9,311 nucleotides of DNA from Thermoplasmata archaeon (lineage in GTDB: Archaea > Thermoplasmatota > Thermoplasmata > Lutacidiplasmatales > UBA184), in NCBI GenBank assembly GCA_030043405.1, contig JASHXS010000121.1, forward strand, positions 1-9,311, given 5' to 3'. Under the pieces are notes generated by a model, which saw only the letters and a program-made list of their open reading frames with translations, had not been told where the DNA came from and searched no databases. Positions 1-7,190 of this stretch are shown here, one piece after another. Position 1 is the stretch's first letter, and every line of letters starts with the position of its first letter. The translations under genes and the position numbers were made by a program.

Positions 1-314
1 GTCTTGGTGACGGTGGTGGACGCGGAGTCCTTGATGGTGACGCTGGCCGTGAGGGTGCCCGGGGTGGTGGGGGTGTACGAGAACGACGAGCCGTAGCCCG
101 TCATGCCGCCGACGCTCCACGTGTAGTTGTACGGGGCTAGTCCGCCCGAAGCCGACGCCGTGAAGGCGATAGGGTGGCCCACGTCGACCCCGGCCGAAGG
201 CGAGGCGATCGCGCTTCCGGTCAGCGGGCCGAGGACATCCACGCTCACCGACTGGTTCACCTCGGTGCCGGTCCCGTCTCGCACCGTGAGGTTCCCCCAC
301 TGGGGACCCACCGT
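1..314 (-). pseudogene. PKD-domain continuation of the kelch surface protein, downstream of an in-frame TAG (partial)
   Basis: Reading the minus strand from 314 toward 1, in the same frame as the kelch/PKD gene, gives 104 sense codons with no stop up to the window edge. The first 27 or so residues (TVGPQWGNLTVRDG and a following VNQSVSVDV) look like the closing strands of the PKD domain that the TAG at 315-317 interrupts. The rest reads as another PKD-like immunoglobulin fold, with SPSAGVDVG, a GGLAPYNYTWSVGG core and an SVTIKDSAS strand. NLT, NQS and NYT sequons continue the pattern of the upstream part. There is no convincing separate start: a GTG at 309-311 lies just after the stop, but no Shine-Dalgarno or TATA-like box is evident. 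I therefore read it as the C-terminal part of one surface protein, separated by a nonsense codon or translated by readthrough. The true 3' end is outside the window. Confidence 0.7.
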
Positions 315-2144
315 CTAGAACGAGTGCGCGACCGAGGCTCCGTACGCGGTCGACCCGTCCGAGAAGTTCCACGTGTAGTTGTACGGCAGCGTGCCGCCCG
401 CGGGCGTCGCGCTGAATGTGATCTGCGTGCCCGGGGGCGCCGAGGTGGGCGACGCGGAGGCGTCGACCGTGTAGGTCGTCACGGTGATGGTCGTCGAGGT
501 CCAGTTCGAGGCCCCGTACTCGTCGTACCCTACGAACCAGAGGTCGTACGTCCCGGCGACGGTGTAGCTGACGGAGACGTTTCCCCCGGAGTACACCTGC
601 CCATTCCCCAGGTACCAGTCGGCGGAACAGTACCCGTAGTAGAAGTCGTCGCAACTTCCCCCGGTCGTGTTGCTGAAGAGGTACACCGATTGATTCGTCT
701 CGACGCTGGTCGGGGCCACGTTGTCGGTCGTGTAGAGGGGGTACTCCCAGACCCAACTCGAATTGGTCACCTCGACGCCCGATTGATTGACCCCGCCCCA
801 CAGGATGGGAGGCGTGTCATAGTCGGCCGGCGGGGACGCGATCGGTGCGAACGACATCGCCCACGCCGGCTCGGCGAGGGGGAGGGGCAGGTACCAGCCG
901 TACCCGTCCAGGACCCAGAGTTCGCCGGTCAGGATGAATTCGGATGCGTTCTCTCCACCGTAGAGGATCATGACCTCGGAAATCGGGTCGTAGAAGAGCG
1001 TCATCCCGAAGGTCGCGCCGGAGGGGTATTCGCCGTACACCGCCAGGGTCTGGAAGGTGATGTCAACCCAGGTGTAGTTGGCGGGGTTGTAGACCCAGGT
1101 GTCGTTGAAGCCGTTCGTTCCGCCGGTGCCGCCCCCGAAGCTGTACCCACCGTAGAGGTAGTCCAGACCGTTGTACCCATCCTGGACGAAGGTCGTGTCG
1201 AACCGCGCGGGCGGGGTCGCCATCGACGGGTAGTACCACCAGCAGGGGTCGCCGGTGACGGGACAGATCAGGTTGTAGACGGAATAGAAGAGGGTGTAGC
1301 TGTTGGGAGTGTCGCAGCTGGCGTCCCAGCATCCGCCGTAGAGCACGACGCCATTCGTACCGTTGACGGCCAGCTGCGCCGAATAGAGCCCCGGGCCCTC
1401 GACCGCCAGCGGACCAGCGTCGGCGGTCACGTTGGTCCAGACGCCGTCGATCTCGGTCCAGGTGTCGTTCAGCGGACAGAGGGTGACCCCGCACCCGCCC
1501 GCCATCACCAGCCCATCGATGTTCGCGTCGTAGACCATGCTGCTCCAGGCGCGGGCGGAAGGGCCCCCGGCGTAGGTGTAGTTCAGCCAGGTCGCGTCGA
1601 AATAGAACCAGGTCTGGTTGCTGTAGTCGCCGGTCAGGGGGGAATACCCACCGAACATGACCACGACACCCAGGTTCTCATCCCAGGCCAACGACGCCCC
1701 TTCCAATTGGGGAGGCGCCAACCCGAAGATGGTGGTGTTCTGGAAGCCGTAGAGGGAGTCCAGTCCGGCCGGATGCGAGGTCGAAGGAACGGCCCCGCAG
1801 AGGCCCGTCGCCTTCGAATACGAGGCACAGTCCACCGCTGGGAGCCCCGCCGGTCCGTGCCCGGCCTGCAAGGAGGCGATGGCGGCGGAGAGGGTGTCAC
1901 CCGACGGGTCGACGAGGTTGGCGCGCGGGCCGGAGCTCGAGCTCGCCGGAACCGGGTCGTGCACCTCGGCCACCGCGCGCGCCAGCCCGAGGGAGTGTGG
2001 CGTCGTCGCGGGCGCCCCGGTCGAGGCCGGCGAGACCGGGGCGGCCACGGCCAGCCCCACGCCGGCCATCGGCGAGACCAGCAGCACTAACGAGACGATC
2101 AGAACCCCGACGAGCAGTCCACCCATCCGGCGAGAGAGCGCCAT
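315..2144 (-). CDS. Secreted kelch beta-propeller / PKD-domain surface protein, ending at an in-frame TAG
   Basis: The product is 609 residues from the ATG at 2144. Residues 9-35 form a hydrophobic signal peptide or N-terminal anchor (after SRR) that ends near AVAAP, so the protein is probably exported. Residues about 150-475 contain six kelch-like blades, marked by FGGYS, AGGCG, YGGCW, YGGYS, YGGEN and WGGVN, several followed by NDTW-type strands, which suggests a beta-propeller. Residues about 478-556 form a PKD-like domain. A second PKD domain starts near 559 (TWNFSDGS, VAHSF) and is cut by TAG at 315-317, with the frame continuing beyond it. I count 17 NxS/T sequons and ten cysteines in five close pairs (106/116, 218/223, 272/277, 294/301, 498/506), fitting a glycosylated, disulfide-bearing extracellular protein. 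The frame opens at a TTG at 2159, but a TATA-like box 27 nt before the ATG favours 2144. The ligand or role is unknown; binding or adhesion in the envelope is an inference. Confidence 0.82.
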   Translation of the reverse strand: MALSRRMGGLLVGVLIVSLVLLVSPMAGVGLAVAAPVSPASTGAPATTPHSLGLARAVAEVHDPVPASSSSGPRANLVDPSGDTLSAAIASLQAGHGPAGLPAVDCASYSKATGLCGAVPSTSHPAGLDSLYGFQNTTIFGLAPPQLEGASLAWDENLGVVVMFGGYSPLTGDYSNQTWFYFDATWLNYTYAGGPSARAWSSMVYDANIDGLVMAGGCGVTLCPLNDTWTEIDGVWTNVTADAGPLAVEGPGLYSAQLAVNGTNGVVLYGGCWDASCDTPNSYTLFYSVYNLICPVTGDPCWWYYPSMATPPARFDTTFVQDGYNGLDYLYGGYSFGGGTGGTNGFNDTWVYNPANYTWVDITFQTLAVYGEYPSGATFGMTLFYDPISEVMILYGGENASEFILTGELWVLDGYGWYLPLPLAEPAWAMSFAPIASPPADYDTPPILWGGVNQSGVEVTNSSWVWEYPLYTTDNVAPTSVETNQSVYLFSNTTGGSCDDFYYGYCSADWYLGNGQVYSGGNVSVSYTVAGTYDLWFVGYDEYGASNWTSTTITVTTYTVDASASPTSAPPGTQITFSATPAGGTLPYNYTWNFSDGSTAYGASVAHSF

Positions 2145-2165
2145 CGACCGGAAACGCAAGGCGGG

Positions 2166-2171
2166 ACTATA
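2166..2171 (-). promoter_or_regulatory. TATA-like box of the kelch/PKD gene
   Basis: The minus strand reads TATAGT with its first T 27 bases before the A of the ATG at 2144. That is the usual archaeal spacing from TATA box to transcription start, so the transcript would begin at the ATG and be leaderless. No clear BRE is visible upstream. The box lies in the 76-nt gap after the MFS gene, so this gene probably has its own promoter. Confidence 0.5.
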
Positions 2172-2220
2172 GGAACGTGTCGTTCTGCGAGAGAAGTGCC
2201 GCTTCCTCGCCCGGCGCGAT

Positions 2221-3393
2221 TCAGGAGACGGTCGGGAGGCGCGCCGGAGGCGGGGAAGCGGGCAAGTGGTCGCGCACGAGTGCCAGCAGGGGGAGTGGGA
2301 GCACCGCGAGCCCGGCGGCGACCAGCCACGCCCAGGTGAAGCCGGAGGAAGCGGCGACCAGCGCGAAGAGGACGGCGAGTCCGCTCCCCCCGAAGATGTT
2401 GATCGCGTTCAGCAGCCCCAAACCGGTCGAGAGTCCCTCGTCCTTCGTTTCCGGCAGATAGGTCGGGAGCAGGTACAGCGCTGCCCAGATCACACCGTCC
2501 AAGAACCCGAGGAGCGCGAACAGGGGAACCAGCACCAGGAGGGGAGCGAACGGGATCCAGGCGATCGCCCCGGCCGCCGCGATCCCGAAGATCACGAGGA
2601 TCCAGCGCATGTCGCCCCACCGCTCGGCGAGCCAGCCGCCCAGGGGACCGGCCGGGATCTCGAAAGCGATCATCAGGGTCGGGAGACCGGCGGCCAGCGG
2701 GAGGCTCCAGCCCGGATGGGCCGCGTGGGCGTACTGGACAAAGTACTGCGCGGCCACGTAGAACGCGCTCCAGAGTCCGATGAAGGAGACGGCGAGGGCC
2801 CAGATAGAGCGCGAACGCAGGATCGAGCGGCCGACCCGACGGGGCACGGCGGGCCCGACGGACCCCGGTGCGATCTCCGAGCGGGGCAGTACCAGCGGGG
2901 CCACGACGGCGGAGGCGACGAGGCCGACGCCCCCGACCAACAGGGCGGCGGGCCATCCGTAGACGGACCCGACCACGGCCCCCGCGATGAGCCCCAAACC
3001 CGAGCCCAGCGAGAATCCGGAGTTGAACAGGCCCACCATCGGACCTCGCGATCCGGCGGGATAGTACGATGCGACCAGCCCCAGGGCGGGGGCGAAGAAC
3101 ATCGCGGCTCCCGCCCCCGCGCCGAACCGCAGGAGGGCCAGGATCCACCAGTTCGGAGAGAATGCCGACGCGGTGCAGAAGGCGCCCATGACGCCGAGCG
3201 CCGCGATGGCGATGGCGCGGTTGCCCCACCGGAGCGAGGCGAGTCCCGCGGGCACCTGGAAGATGCCCGCACCCGCCAGGAAGGCCGCCAAGACAATACC
3301 CAGTTGGACCGTGGACGCCGCGAAGGCGGCCCCAAGGAGGGGCAGCACGGCCCCGACGTTGTACCAGTTGAACGCGTAGACCGCCCGCGCCAA
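2221..3393 (-). CDS. Major facilitator superfamily transporter, substrate unknown
   Basis: This is a 390-residue, very hydrophobic protein with about 12 membrane segments in two halves joined by a basic loop near residues 170-195 (PRRVGRS...RSRS). The length and the two-half pattern are typical of the MFS. The loop between helices 2 and 3 (LASLRWGNRA, 51-60) and its counterpart in the second half (GGWLAERWGD, 252-261) match the signature loops of the family. Helix 5 carries the glycine-rich GSGLGLIAGAVVG followed by GW, a common MFS motif. The start is unsure: the first usable codon is a TTG at 3393 with no Shine-Dalgarno or TATA-like box, and the frame stays open upstream into the hydrolase gene, so a slightly longer N-terminus is possible. 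It lies 47 nt after the hydrolase gene and is probably the last gene of that transcription unit. The substrate cannot be told from sequence. Confidence 0.85.
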   Translation of the reverse strand: MARAVYAFNWYNVGAVLPLLGAAFAASTVQLGIVLAAFLAGAGIFQVPAGLASLRWGNRAIAIAALGVMGAFCTASAFSPNWWILALLRFGAGAGAAMFFAPALGLVASYYPAGSRGPMVGLFNSGFSLGSGLGLIAGAVVGSVYGWPAALLVGGVGLVASAVVAPLVLPRSEIAPGSVGPAVPRRVGRSILRSRSIWALAVSFIGLWSAFYVAAQYFVQYAHAAHPGWSLPLAAGLPTLMIAFEIPAGPLGGWLAERWGDMRWILVIFGIAAAGAIAWIPFAPLLVLVPLFALLGFLDGVIWAALYLLPTYLPETKDEGLSTGLGLLNAINIFGGSGLAVLFALVAASSGFTWAWLVAAGLAVLPLPLLALVRDHLPASPPPARLPTVS

Positions 3394-3440
3394 GAGTAGG
3401 CTGGCCGATGCGCGGCGGCGAGCGACCGGGGCGAGCCCCG

Positions 3441-4391
3441 TCAGGTTCGCTCCTGGCCGATCAGCCCGTGCGTCTCGAAGTACCGGAGGAACCCGGCGGC
3501 CGCGAGCTCGTACCCGGACACGAGCGATTCCCGGTCGGCGGGCGCGGGCGGGCCCGGAGCCGACTCACCGGAGGCTTGGTCGTGGGCTCGGAGTCGCTCG
3601 GCGATCCACGGTACCTCCCTCCGCTCACGGGCGGCCCCCAGAGCGACCTCGCTCCACTCCTCGACGATCGCGCGGTACCGGACCAGGTCGCGGATCCCGT
3701 CCGGACTCGGGCCGAAGTGACTGAACAGCACGAGTCGCGGTTCCCGGCGCCGCATCGCGTCCAGACTCGAGTACAATAGTTCCAGATCGAGGTCGGGCGG
3801 CGGGACGGCGGGCCGCAAGTGGTCCGAGCGCTCGAGCCGGACCCCGGCCCCGTCTCCCGTGAAGAGGCCCCCCAGTCGAGTGTCGAAGTACGCCAGATGG
3901 TGCTTCGCATGACCGGGGGTCGCGATGGTCTCCAGTTCGCCCCCCCGGAGCGGGAAGCGTTCCCCGCCGGTCAGGGCGACGAGGCGCCCCGGCGGGACCG
4001 GGAGGATCGTTCCCCACAGAGGGTCCGCGGCCGCTCCCCACGCCCGTCGGGCGCTGGCGATCAGCTTCGACGGGTCGACCAGGTGAGGTACGCCGGCTTC
4101 GTGGGCGTAGAAGGTGGCCCGGGGCAGGGCTTCCATCAGCGCCCCGACCCCGCCCGCGTGGTCCAGGTGGATGTGGGTCACGAAGACGTGGCGCACCTCG
4201 GTCGGATCGACCCCCGCGGCGGCGAGGCCGCCGAGCAGGGCGTCACGACAGGTCGTCGGGCCGGTCTCCACGAGGGCGTAGCCGTCCGCTTCGGGGAGCA
4301 GGTAGCTCGCGATCAGCCCCTCCGTGTCCCGAAAGTCGAGGTCCAGCAGGAGTCGCCCTTCCCCGAGCTCTCGGACAGTGGGAGCGGGCAC
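3441..4391 (-). CDS. Metallo-beta-lactamase-fold hydrolase
   Basis: The product is 316 residues and keeps the full metal-binding set of the MBL fold. H73, H75, D77 and H78 lie in THIHLDHAGG, H161 in PGHAKHH, D180 in FTGDG and H225 in SHFGPS. A binuclear zinc- or iron-type hydrolase is therefore expected, in the broad glyoxalase II-like group. The C-terminal 80 residues (helical, around 235-316) lie beyond the metal core and may shape the substrate pocket; they resemble the extra domain found in many MBL hydrolases. There is no signal peptide, so it is cytosolic. It starts with GTG at 4391, four bases after the stop of the M50 gene, with a GGTGA overlapping that stop as a possible Shine-Dalgarno. 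This tight spacing implies translational coupling. Substrate is not determined; a thioester or lactone would fit the fold but is a guess. Confidence 0.88.
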   Translation of the reverse strand: MPAPTVRELGEGRLLLDLDFRDTEGLIASYLLPEADGYALVETGPTTCRDALLGGLAAAGVDPTEVRHVFVTHIHLDHAGGVGALMEALPRATFYAHEAGVPHLVDPSKLIASARRAWGAAADPLWGTILPVPPGRLVALTGGERFPLRGGELETIATPGHAKHHLAYFDTRLGGLFTGDGAGVRLERSDHLRPAVPPPDLDLELLYSSLDAMRRREPRLVLFSHFGPSPDGIRDLVRYRAIVEEWSEVALGAARERREVPWIAERLRAHDQASGESAPGPPAPADRESLVSGYELAAAGFLRYFETHGLIGQERT

Positions 4392-4395
4392 CGGC

Positions 4396-5112
4396 TCACC
4401 GGAAGAACAGCGGAGTGCCGTAGTAGAGCGAGGCGATGGTCAGGGCCGACAGGAGACCGGACACCACGATCGCCGTGGCCCACGTGCCCTTGCTCCAGGC
4501 GAGCACTTTCGCCCCATCGAGCGGCCCAAAGGGGAGGAGGTTGAACGTCCCGAACCACGCGTTGAGGTACGCCAGGAGCAGGAAGGCACCGAACACCGTC
4601 CCCCCGAGCCCGGCGACGAGCGTGCCCACCGACGCGGCGAAGAAAATGATCGAGAAGCCCATGTTCGAGAGAGGGCCGGCGAGGCTCGTGCGTCCCCACT
4701 CCCGCCGGTCCGTCATCCCGCTCACGACGGTGGCCCCGGGGGCGGCGAACAGGAACCCGATCGTGAACGAGATCACAAGGGAGAACAGCAGCATGATCGG
4801 GGCGTACCGAAACTCGGCCCAGGCCCCGAGCCGTTGCGCGGAGATCTTGTGCGCCATCTCGTGGGCGACGAACGCGGTCAACGCGGCGGACGCGGCGACG
4901 AACACCACCCACGGTGTGATCGCGGTGAACCCGAGGGACCGATCGACGAGGGAGCCGAATCCGATGATGAGCGTGAAGTCGAGCGTGAGGACGAGAAACG
5001 CCACCCCGATCTGGAAGAGCTCGGTCCGAGAGGTCGTGATGCGGGTCGGTAGCGGCTGGCCGGTCGTGTAGGAGTAGCGGACCTGGTACGGATACGACGG
5101 GGGTGCGCTCAC
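4396..5112 (-). CDS. Site-2 protease-type intramembrane metalloprotease (M50 family)
   Basis: The product is 238 residues with about six membrane segments (roughly 33-53, 63-88, 104-124, 150-170, 172-192 and 210-230). The zinc motif HEMAH is at 84-88, inside the second segment. The third zinc ligand motif appears as NLLPFGPLDGAK, with N191, D199 and G200. Both are the active-site signatures of site-2 proteases, which cut membrane-anchored substrates within the bilayer. There is no PDZ or CBS domain, so it is the compact archaeal form, and its substrate is unknown. The GTG start at 5112 overlaps the stop of the upstream gene by four bases (GTGA). It is preceded by a strong Shine-Dalgarno, GGAGGTG, at 5118-5124 with a 5-nt spacer, which supports this start. 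The first 30 residues are polar, rich in Pro, Tyr and Thr, and cytosolic by expectation. Confidence 0.88.
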   Translation of the reverse strand: MSAPPSYPYQVRYSYTTGQPLPTRITTSRTELFQIGVAFLVLTLDFTLIIGFGSLVDRSLGFTAITPWVVFVAASAALTAFVAHEMAHKISAQRLGAWAEFRYAPIMLLFSLVISFTIGFLFAAPGATVVSGMTDRREWGRTSLAGPLSNMGFSIIFFAASVGTLVAGLGGTVFGAFLLLAYLNAWFGTFNLLPFGPLDGAKVLAWSKGTWATAIVVSGLLSALTIASLYYGTPLFFR

Positions 5113-6011
5113 GCGCCCACCTCCTCAACTGCGAGCGGCACGACGGGCATCGGGGCGGCCCACGGCTCGCGCTCGATCAGGTGGCGGACCAACTCGACGC
5201 CGTCGGCCAGCCGCGGGCCGGGCCGGCTGAAGTAGGCCTCATCCGCCAGGAAGGTCGCGGACGTGACGTTCGCCAGGCGCCGCATGCCCCCCCGAACCGC
5301 GGGGGCCCCCAGCTCTCGCTGGGTGCGCTCGACGCCGAAACTGCAAGGGGACAGGATCACGAGATCCGGATGGAGGTCGGCCACTCCCGTCCACGTCGTC
5401 CGCACTCCGGGTTCGCCGGGCCGGCCGGCGACCGCGATCCCCCCGGCCCGAGCGATGATATCCGGGACCCAGAGTCCCGCCAGGATGGGCGGGTCGAGCC
5501 ACTCCAGCACGGCGACGCGGCAGCCCCGGCCGGACCCGACGGGGGCGGTTCGGCGCCGGAGGGTCGCCGAGAGGGCGGCTCCGCGAGGGCGGTCGGCGAG
5601 CGCGGCACCGACCTCCTCGACGTTGGCCCAAACATCCTCGAGCGTCCGAGGGGTGAGAGAGACGACCTCGGGCCGGACGCCCGCTTCGGCGCAGGCGGCC
5701 TGCACCTCGGTACCGGTCACCGAACACACGCCACACAGGTCCTGCGTCAGCAGCACGTCGGGCCGGAGTTCCGCCAGCCGCGGCACGTCGAGCCGATAGA
5801 GGCTCTGCCCTTGGGAACGCGTCGCAGAGACCCGGGCGTCGATCTCCGCGGAGGGCGAGTCGGCATCCCAGGCTCGAGGCCACATGACCACGGGGCGGGA
5901 GCGGACTTCGGCGGGGAAGTCGCATTCCGCGCTGCGCCCCACGAGCTCCGCGGCGTGCCCGAGCGCACACACCATCTCCGTGGCGCTGGGTAGGACGGAC
6001 ACGACGCGCAT
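5109..6011 (-). CDS. Cytosolic cobalamin-binding-type periplasmic-binding-fold protein (BtuF-like, COG0614 type)
   Basis: The 300-residue product matches the stand-alone cobalamin-binding protein family related to BtuF. The markers are VSVLPSATEMVCALG at the start, TQDLCGVCSVT at 89-99 with a CxxC pair (C93, C96), PCSFGVERT at 222-230 and AYFSRPGPRLADGVE at 259-273. These occur in order, and the length is normal. There is no signal peptide or lipobox, and no permease or ATPase gene lies nearby. It therefore probably acts in the cytosol rather than as a transport receptor; binding of a corrinoid is known only by family analogy. The ATG at 6011 is chosen because a GGAG site (6018-6021) lies six bases before it and the family N-terminus begins there. 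The frame stays open much further upstream inside the TPR gene, but that part is a shadow. It starts 31 nt after the TPR gene. Confidence 0.82.
   Translation of the reverse strand: MRVVSVLPSATEMVCALGHAAELVGRSAECDFPAEVRSRPVVMWPRAWDADSPSAEIDARVSATRSQGQSLYRLDVPRLAELRPDVLLTQDLCGVCSVTGTEVQAACAEAGVRPEVVSLTPRTLEDVWANVEEVGAALADRPRGAALSATLRRRTAPVGSGRGCRVAVLEWLDPPILAGLWVPDIIARAGGIAVAGRPGEPGVRTTWTGVADLHPDLVILSPCSFGVERTQRELGAPAVRGGMRRLANVTSATFLADEAYFSRPGPRLADGVELVRHLIEREPWAAPMPVVPLAVEEVGA
5118..5124 (-). promoter_or_regulatory. Strong Shine-Dalgarno site of the M50 gene
   Basis: The minus strand reads GGAGGTG five bases before the GTG at 5112. This is close to a full complement of the 16S rRNA 3' end, and it sits inside the last codons of the upstream gene. 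It decides the GTG start and suggests coupled translation. Confidence 0.7.
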
Positions 6012-6017
6012 CGGCTT

Positions 6018-6021
6018 CTCC
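6018..6021 (-). promoter_or_regulatory. Shine-Dalgarno site of the cobalamin-binding-type gene
   Basis: The minus strand reads GGAG six bases before the ATG at 6011. It supports that start over longer reading-frame options and fits an internal operon gene, since no TATA-like box lies at the expected distance. Confidence 0.55.
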
Positions 6022-6042
6022 GAGGGACGACGCGGCGGAGAA

Positions 6043-7161
6043 TTACTTACGTTTGCGGGGGGCCGAAGACGGCTCCCGCTTCCGGACGACACGCCGGGGC
6101 GGCGAGGTCGGCGGACGCCGCCCTCCCGAAGCTCGCGGTCGGGTCGAGGTGCGTCGCGCAGGGTGCGACGGGGGGGCGGGGGCGCGGAGGGCGTCCGAGG
6201 GACCTCGGGGCTCCGGGGCCGGCAGGCCCAAGTGACCGCAGAGCGCGGCCTCTCGCTCGAAGGCCAGCCCAAGGGCCCGGGCCTCGGCCCGCTCCCGGGC
6301 CCCGTCGCGGGCGCTTCCGGTGCGTTCGAGCGAGACCCCGTGAAGGAACCGCAACTGGGCATCTTCCGGCGTGCGCTCCAGGAGGGCTTCGATCTCGACC
6401 CGGGCGCCTGCCCAGTCTCCGAGCTCGATGAGCGCGGCGACCAGATGCGCCCGTACCTCGAGTCGCGCCTGGTCCTCCGCGAGCAAGGTTCGATACACCT
6501 CGATCTCGTCCTGGGGCCGCGCCTGGGCCCCGAGGGCGGCGGCCTTGCCGAGGCGGGCCTCGACGTCCTCGGAGTGGGTCGCCAACACCTCGTCGAACGT
6601 CCGTTCGGCCTCCGGGACGAGCCCGAGGGCCAGCAGAGAGCGACCAAGGCCGTTCCGCGCGGGCACGAACTCGGGTTTCAGGTTGACCGCCTGTCGGTAG
6701 AATCGGAGCGCGAGCGCCGGCACGCCCCAGTCCAGCCAAGTGCTGGCCCGGCCCATGATCGCGTCGAGCTGTTGGGCACTGGGTAGGAGGCGTCGGGGCC
6801 CGGTGTGGGGCGCGCGGGGTTCGTCTCCGAGGTAAGCGCCCAGCCCCAATTGGCGGGCGAGCTCGTGGAACCGCGTCGCTTCGACCAGGGTGCCGCCCCG
6901 TCGGGTCACTTCCGCGGAGATCGCGAGGGGCAGTCGGCCCGGGGTCAGGACGACCAACCGTGGCGCCAGGCTATCGTCCTCCCCGACCAGCCGTCGCACA
7001 CTCTCAATTGAAACCTGATCCGGGTCCTCGAAAAAGGCATACAGGAAGCCGTCCCCGGTCTGCACGGCGAGACCCTCCGGGATCGGCTTCGCGGCCTCGA
7101 GGGTCTGGCCCATCGCCTCCACGAGGCCGCTGGCCAGCTCGACGAAGGTCGGCGTCGCCAT
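6043..7161 (-). CDS. TPR-repeat protein with unrecognised N-terminal domain and basic disordered tail
   Basis: The product is 372 residues from the ATG at 7161. Residues 1-115 form a globular alpha/beta-looking domain that I do not recognise, with strands such as GFLYAFFED and PRLVVLTPG. Residues about 143-300 hold four or so tetratricopeptide-like helical pairs (WLDWGVPALALRFYRQAV; GLGRSLLALG with AERTFDEVLA; YRTLLAED; HLVAALIELGDWAGARVEIEALL). These usually form a protein-binding scaffold. Residues about 313-372 are rich in Pro, Arg and Ser, with 17 Arg or Lys residues, ending in PRKRK, and look disordered and nucleic-acid- or membrane-surface-binding by charge. The frame extends upstream to 7218, but a TATA-like box (7184-7190) 29 nt before the ATG favours 7161 and a leaderless transcript. 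It is the first gene of the minus-strand cluster. Function is unknown; there is no signal peptide, so it should be cytosolic. Confidence 0.78.
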   Translation of the reverse strand: MATPTFVELASGLVEAMGQTLEAAKPIPEGLAVQTGDGFLYAFFEDPDQVSIESVRRLVGEDDSLAPRLVVLTPGRLPLAISAEVTRRGGTLVEATRFHELARQLGLGAYLGDEPRAPHTGPRRLLPSAQQLDAIMGRASTWLDWGVPALALRFYRQAVNLKPEFVPARNGLGRSLLALGLVPEAERTFDEVLATHSEDVEARLGKAAALGAQARPQDEIEVYRTLLAEDQARLEVRAHLVAALIELGDWAGARVEIEALLERTPEDAQLRFLHGVSLERTGSARDGARERAEARALGLAFEREAALCGHLGLPAPEPRGPSDALRAPAPPSHPARRTSTRPRASGGRRPPTSPPRRVVRKREPSSAPRKRK

Positions 7162-7183
7162 CGGACGACGAGCGGAAACTCGA

Positions 7184-7190
7184 CTTAATA
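7184..7190 (-). promoter_or_regulatory. TATA-like box of the TPR-led operon
   Basis: The minus strand reads TATTAAG with its first T 29 bases before the A of the ATG at 7161, the spacing expected for a leaderless archaeal transcript. It stands out as an AT-rich island in GC-rich sequence. Confidence 0.5.

Noticed and set aside
174..2090. Long plus-strand open frame of 638 codons antisense to the kelch/PKD gene
   Set aside because: Its product is an Arg/Gly/Val-rich low-complexity string with no domain, the usual shadow of a high-GC gene. The minus strand has a signal peptide, kelch blades and PKD motifs.
2266..3399. Plus-strand open frame of 377 codons antisense to the MFS gene
   Set aside because: It is highly charged and Gln/Arg/Glu/Gly-rich with no recognisable fold, while the opposite strand encodes 12 membrane helices with MFS signatures.
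4313..5128. Alternative minus-strand frame of 271 codons over the M50 gene
   Set aside because: It encodes Arg/His-rich nonsense, while the other frame keeps HEMAH and the LDG motif in membrane helices.
6012..6647. Upstream extension of the cobalamin-binding-type frame into the TPR gene
   Set aside because: The extension is Arg/Pro/Ser-rich shadow sequence overlapping the TPR repeats. The family N-terminus and a GGAG site place the start at 6011.
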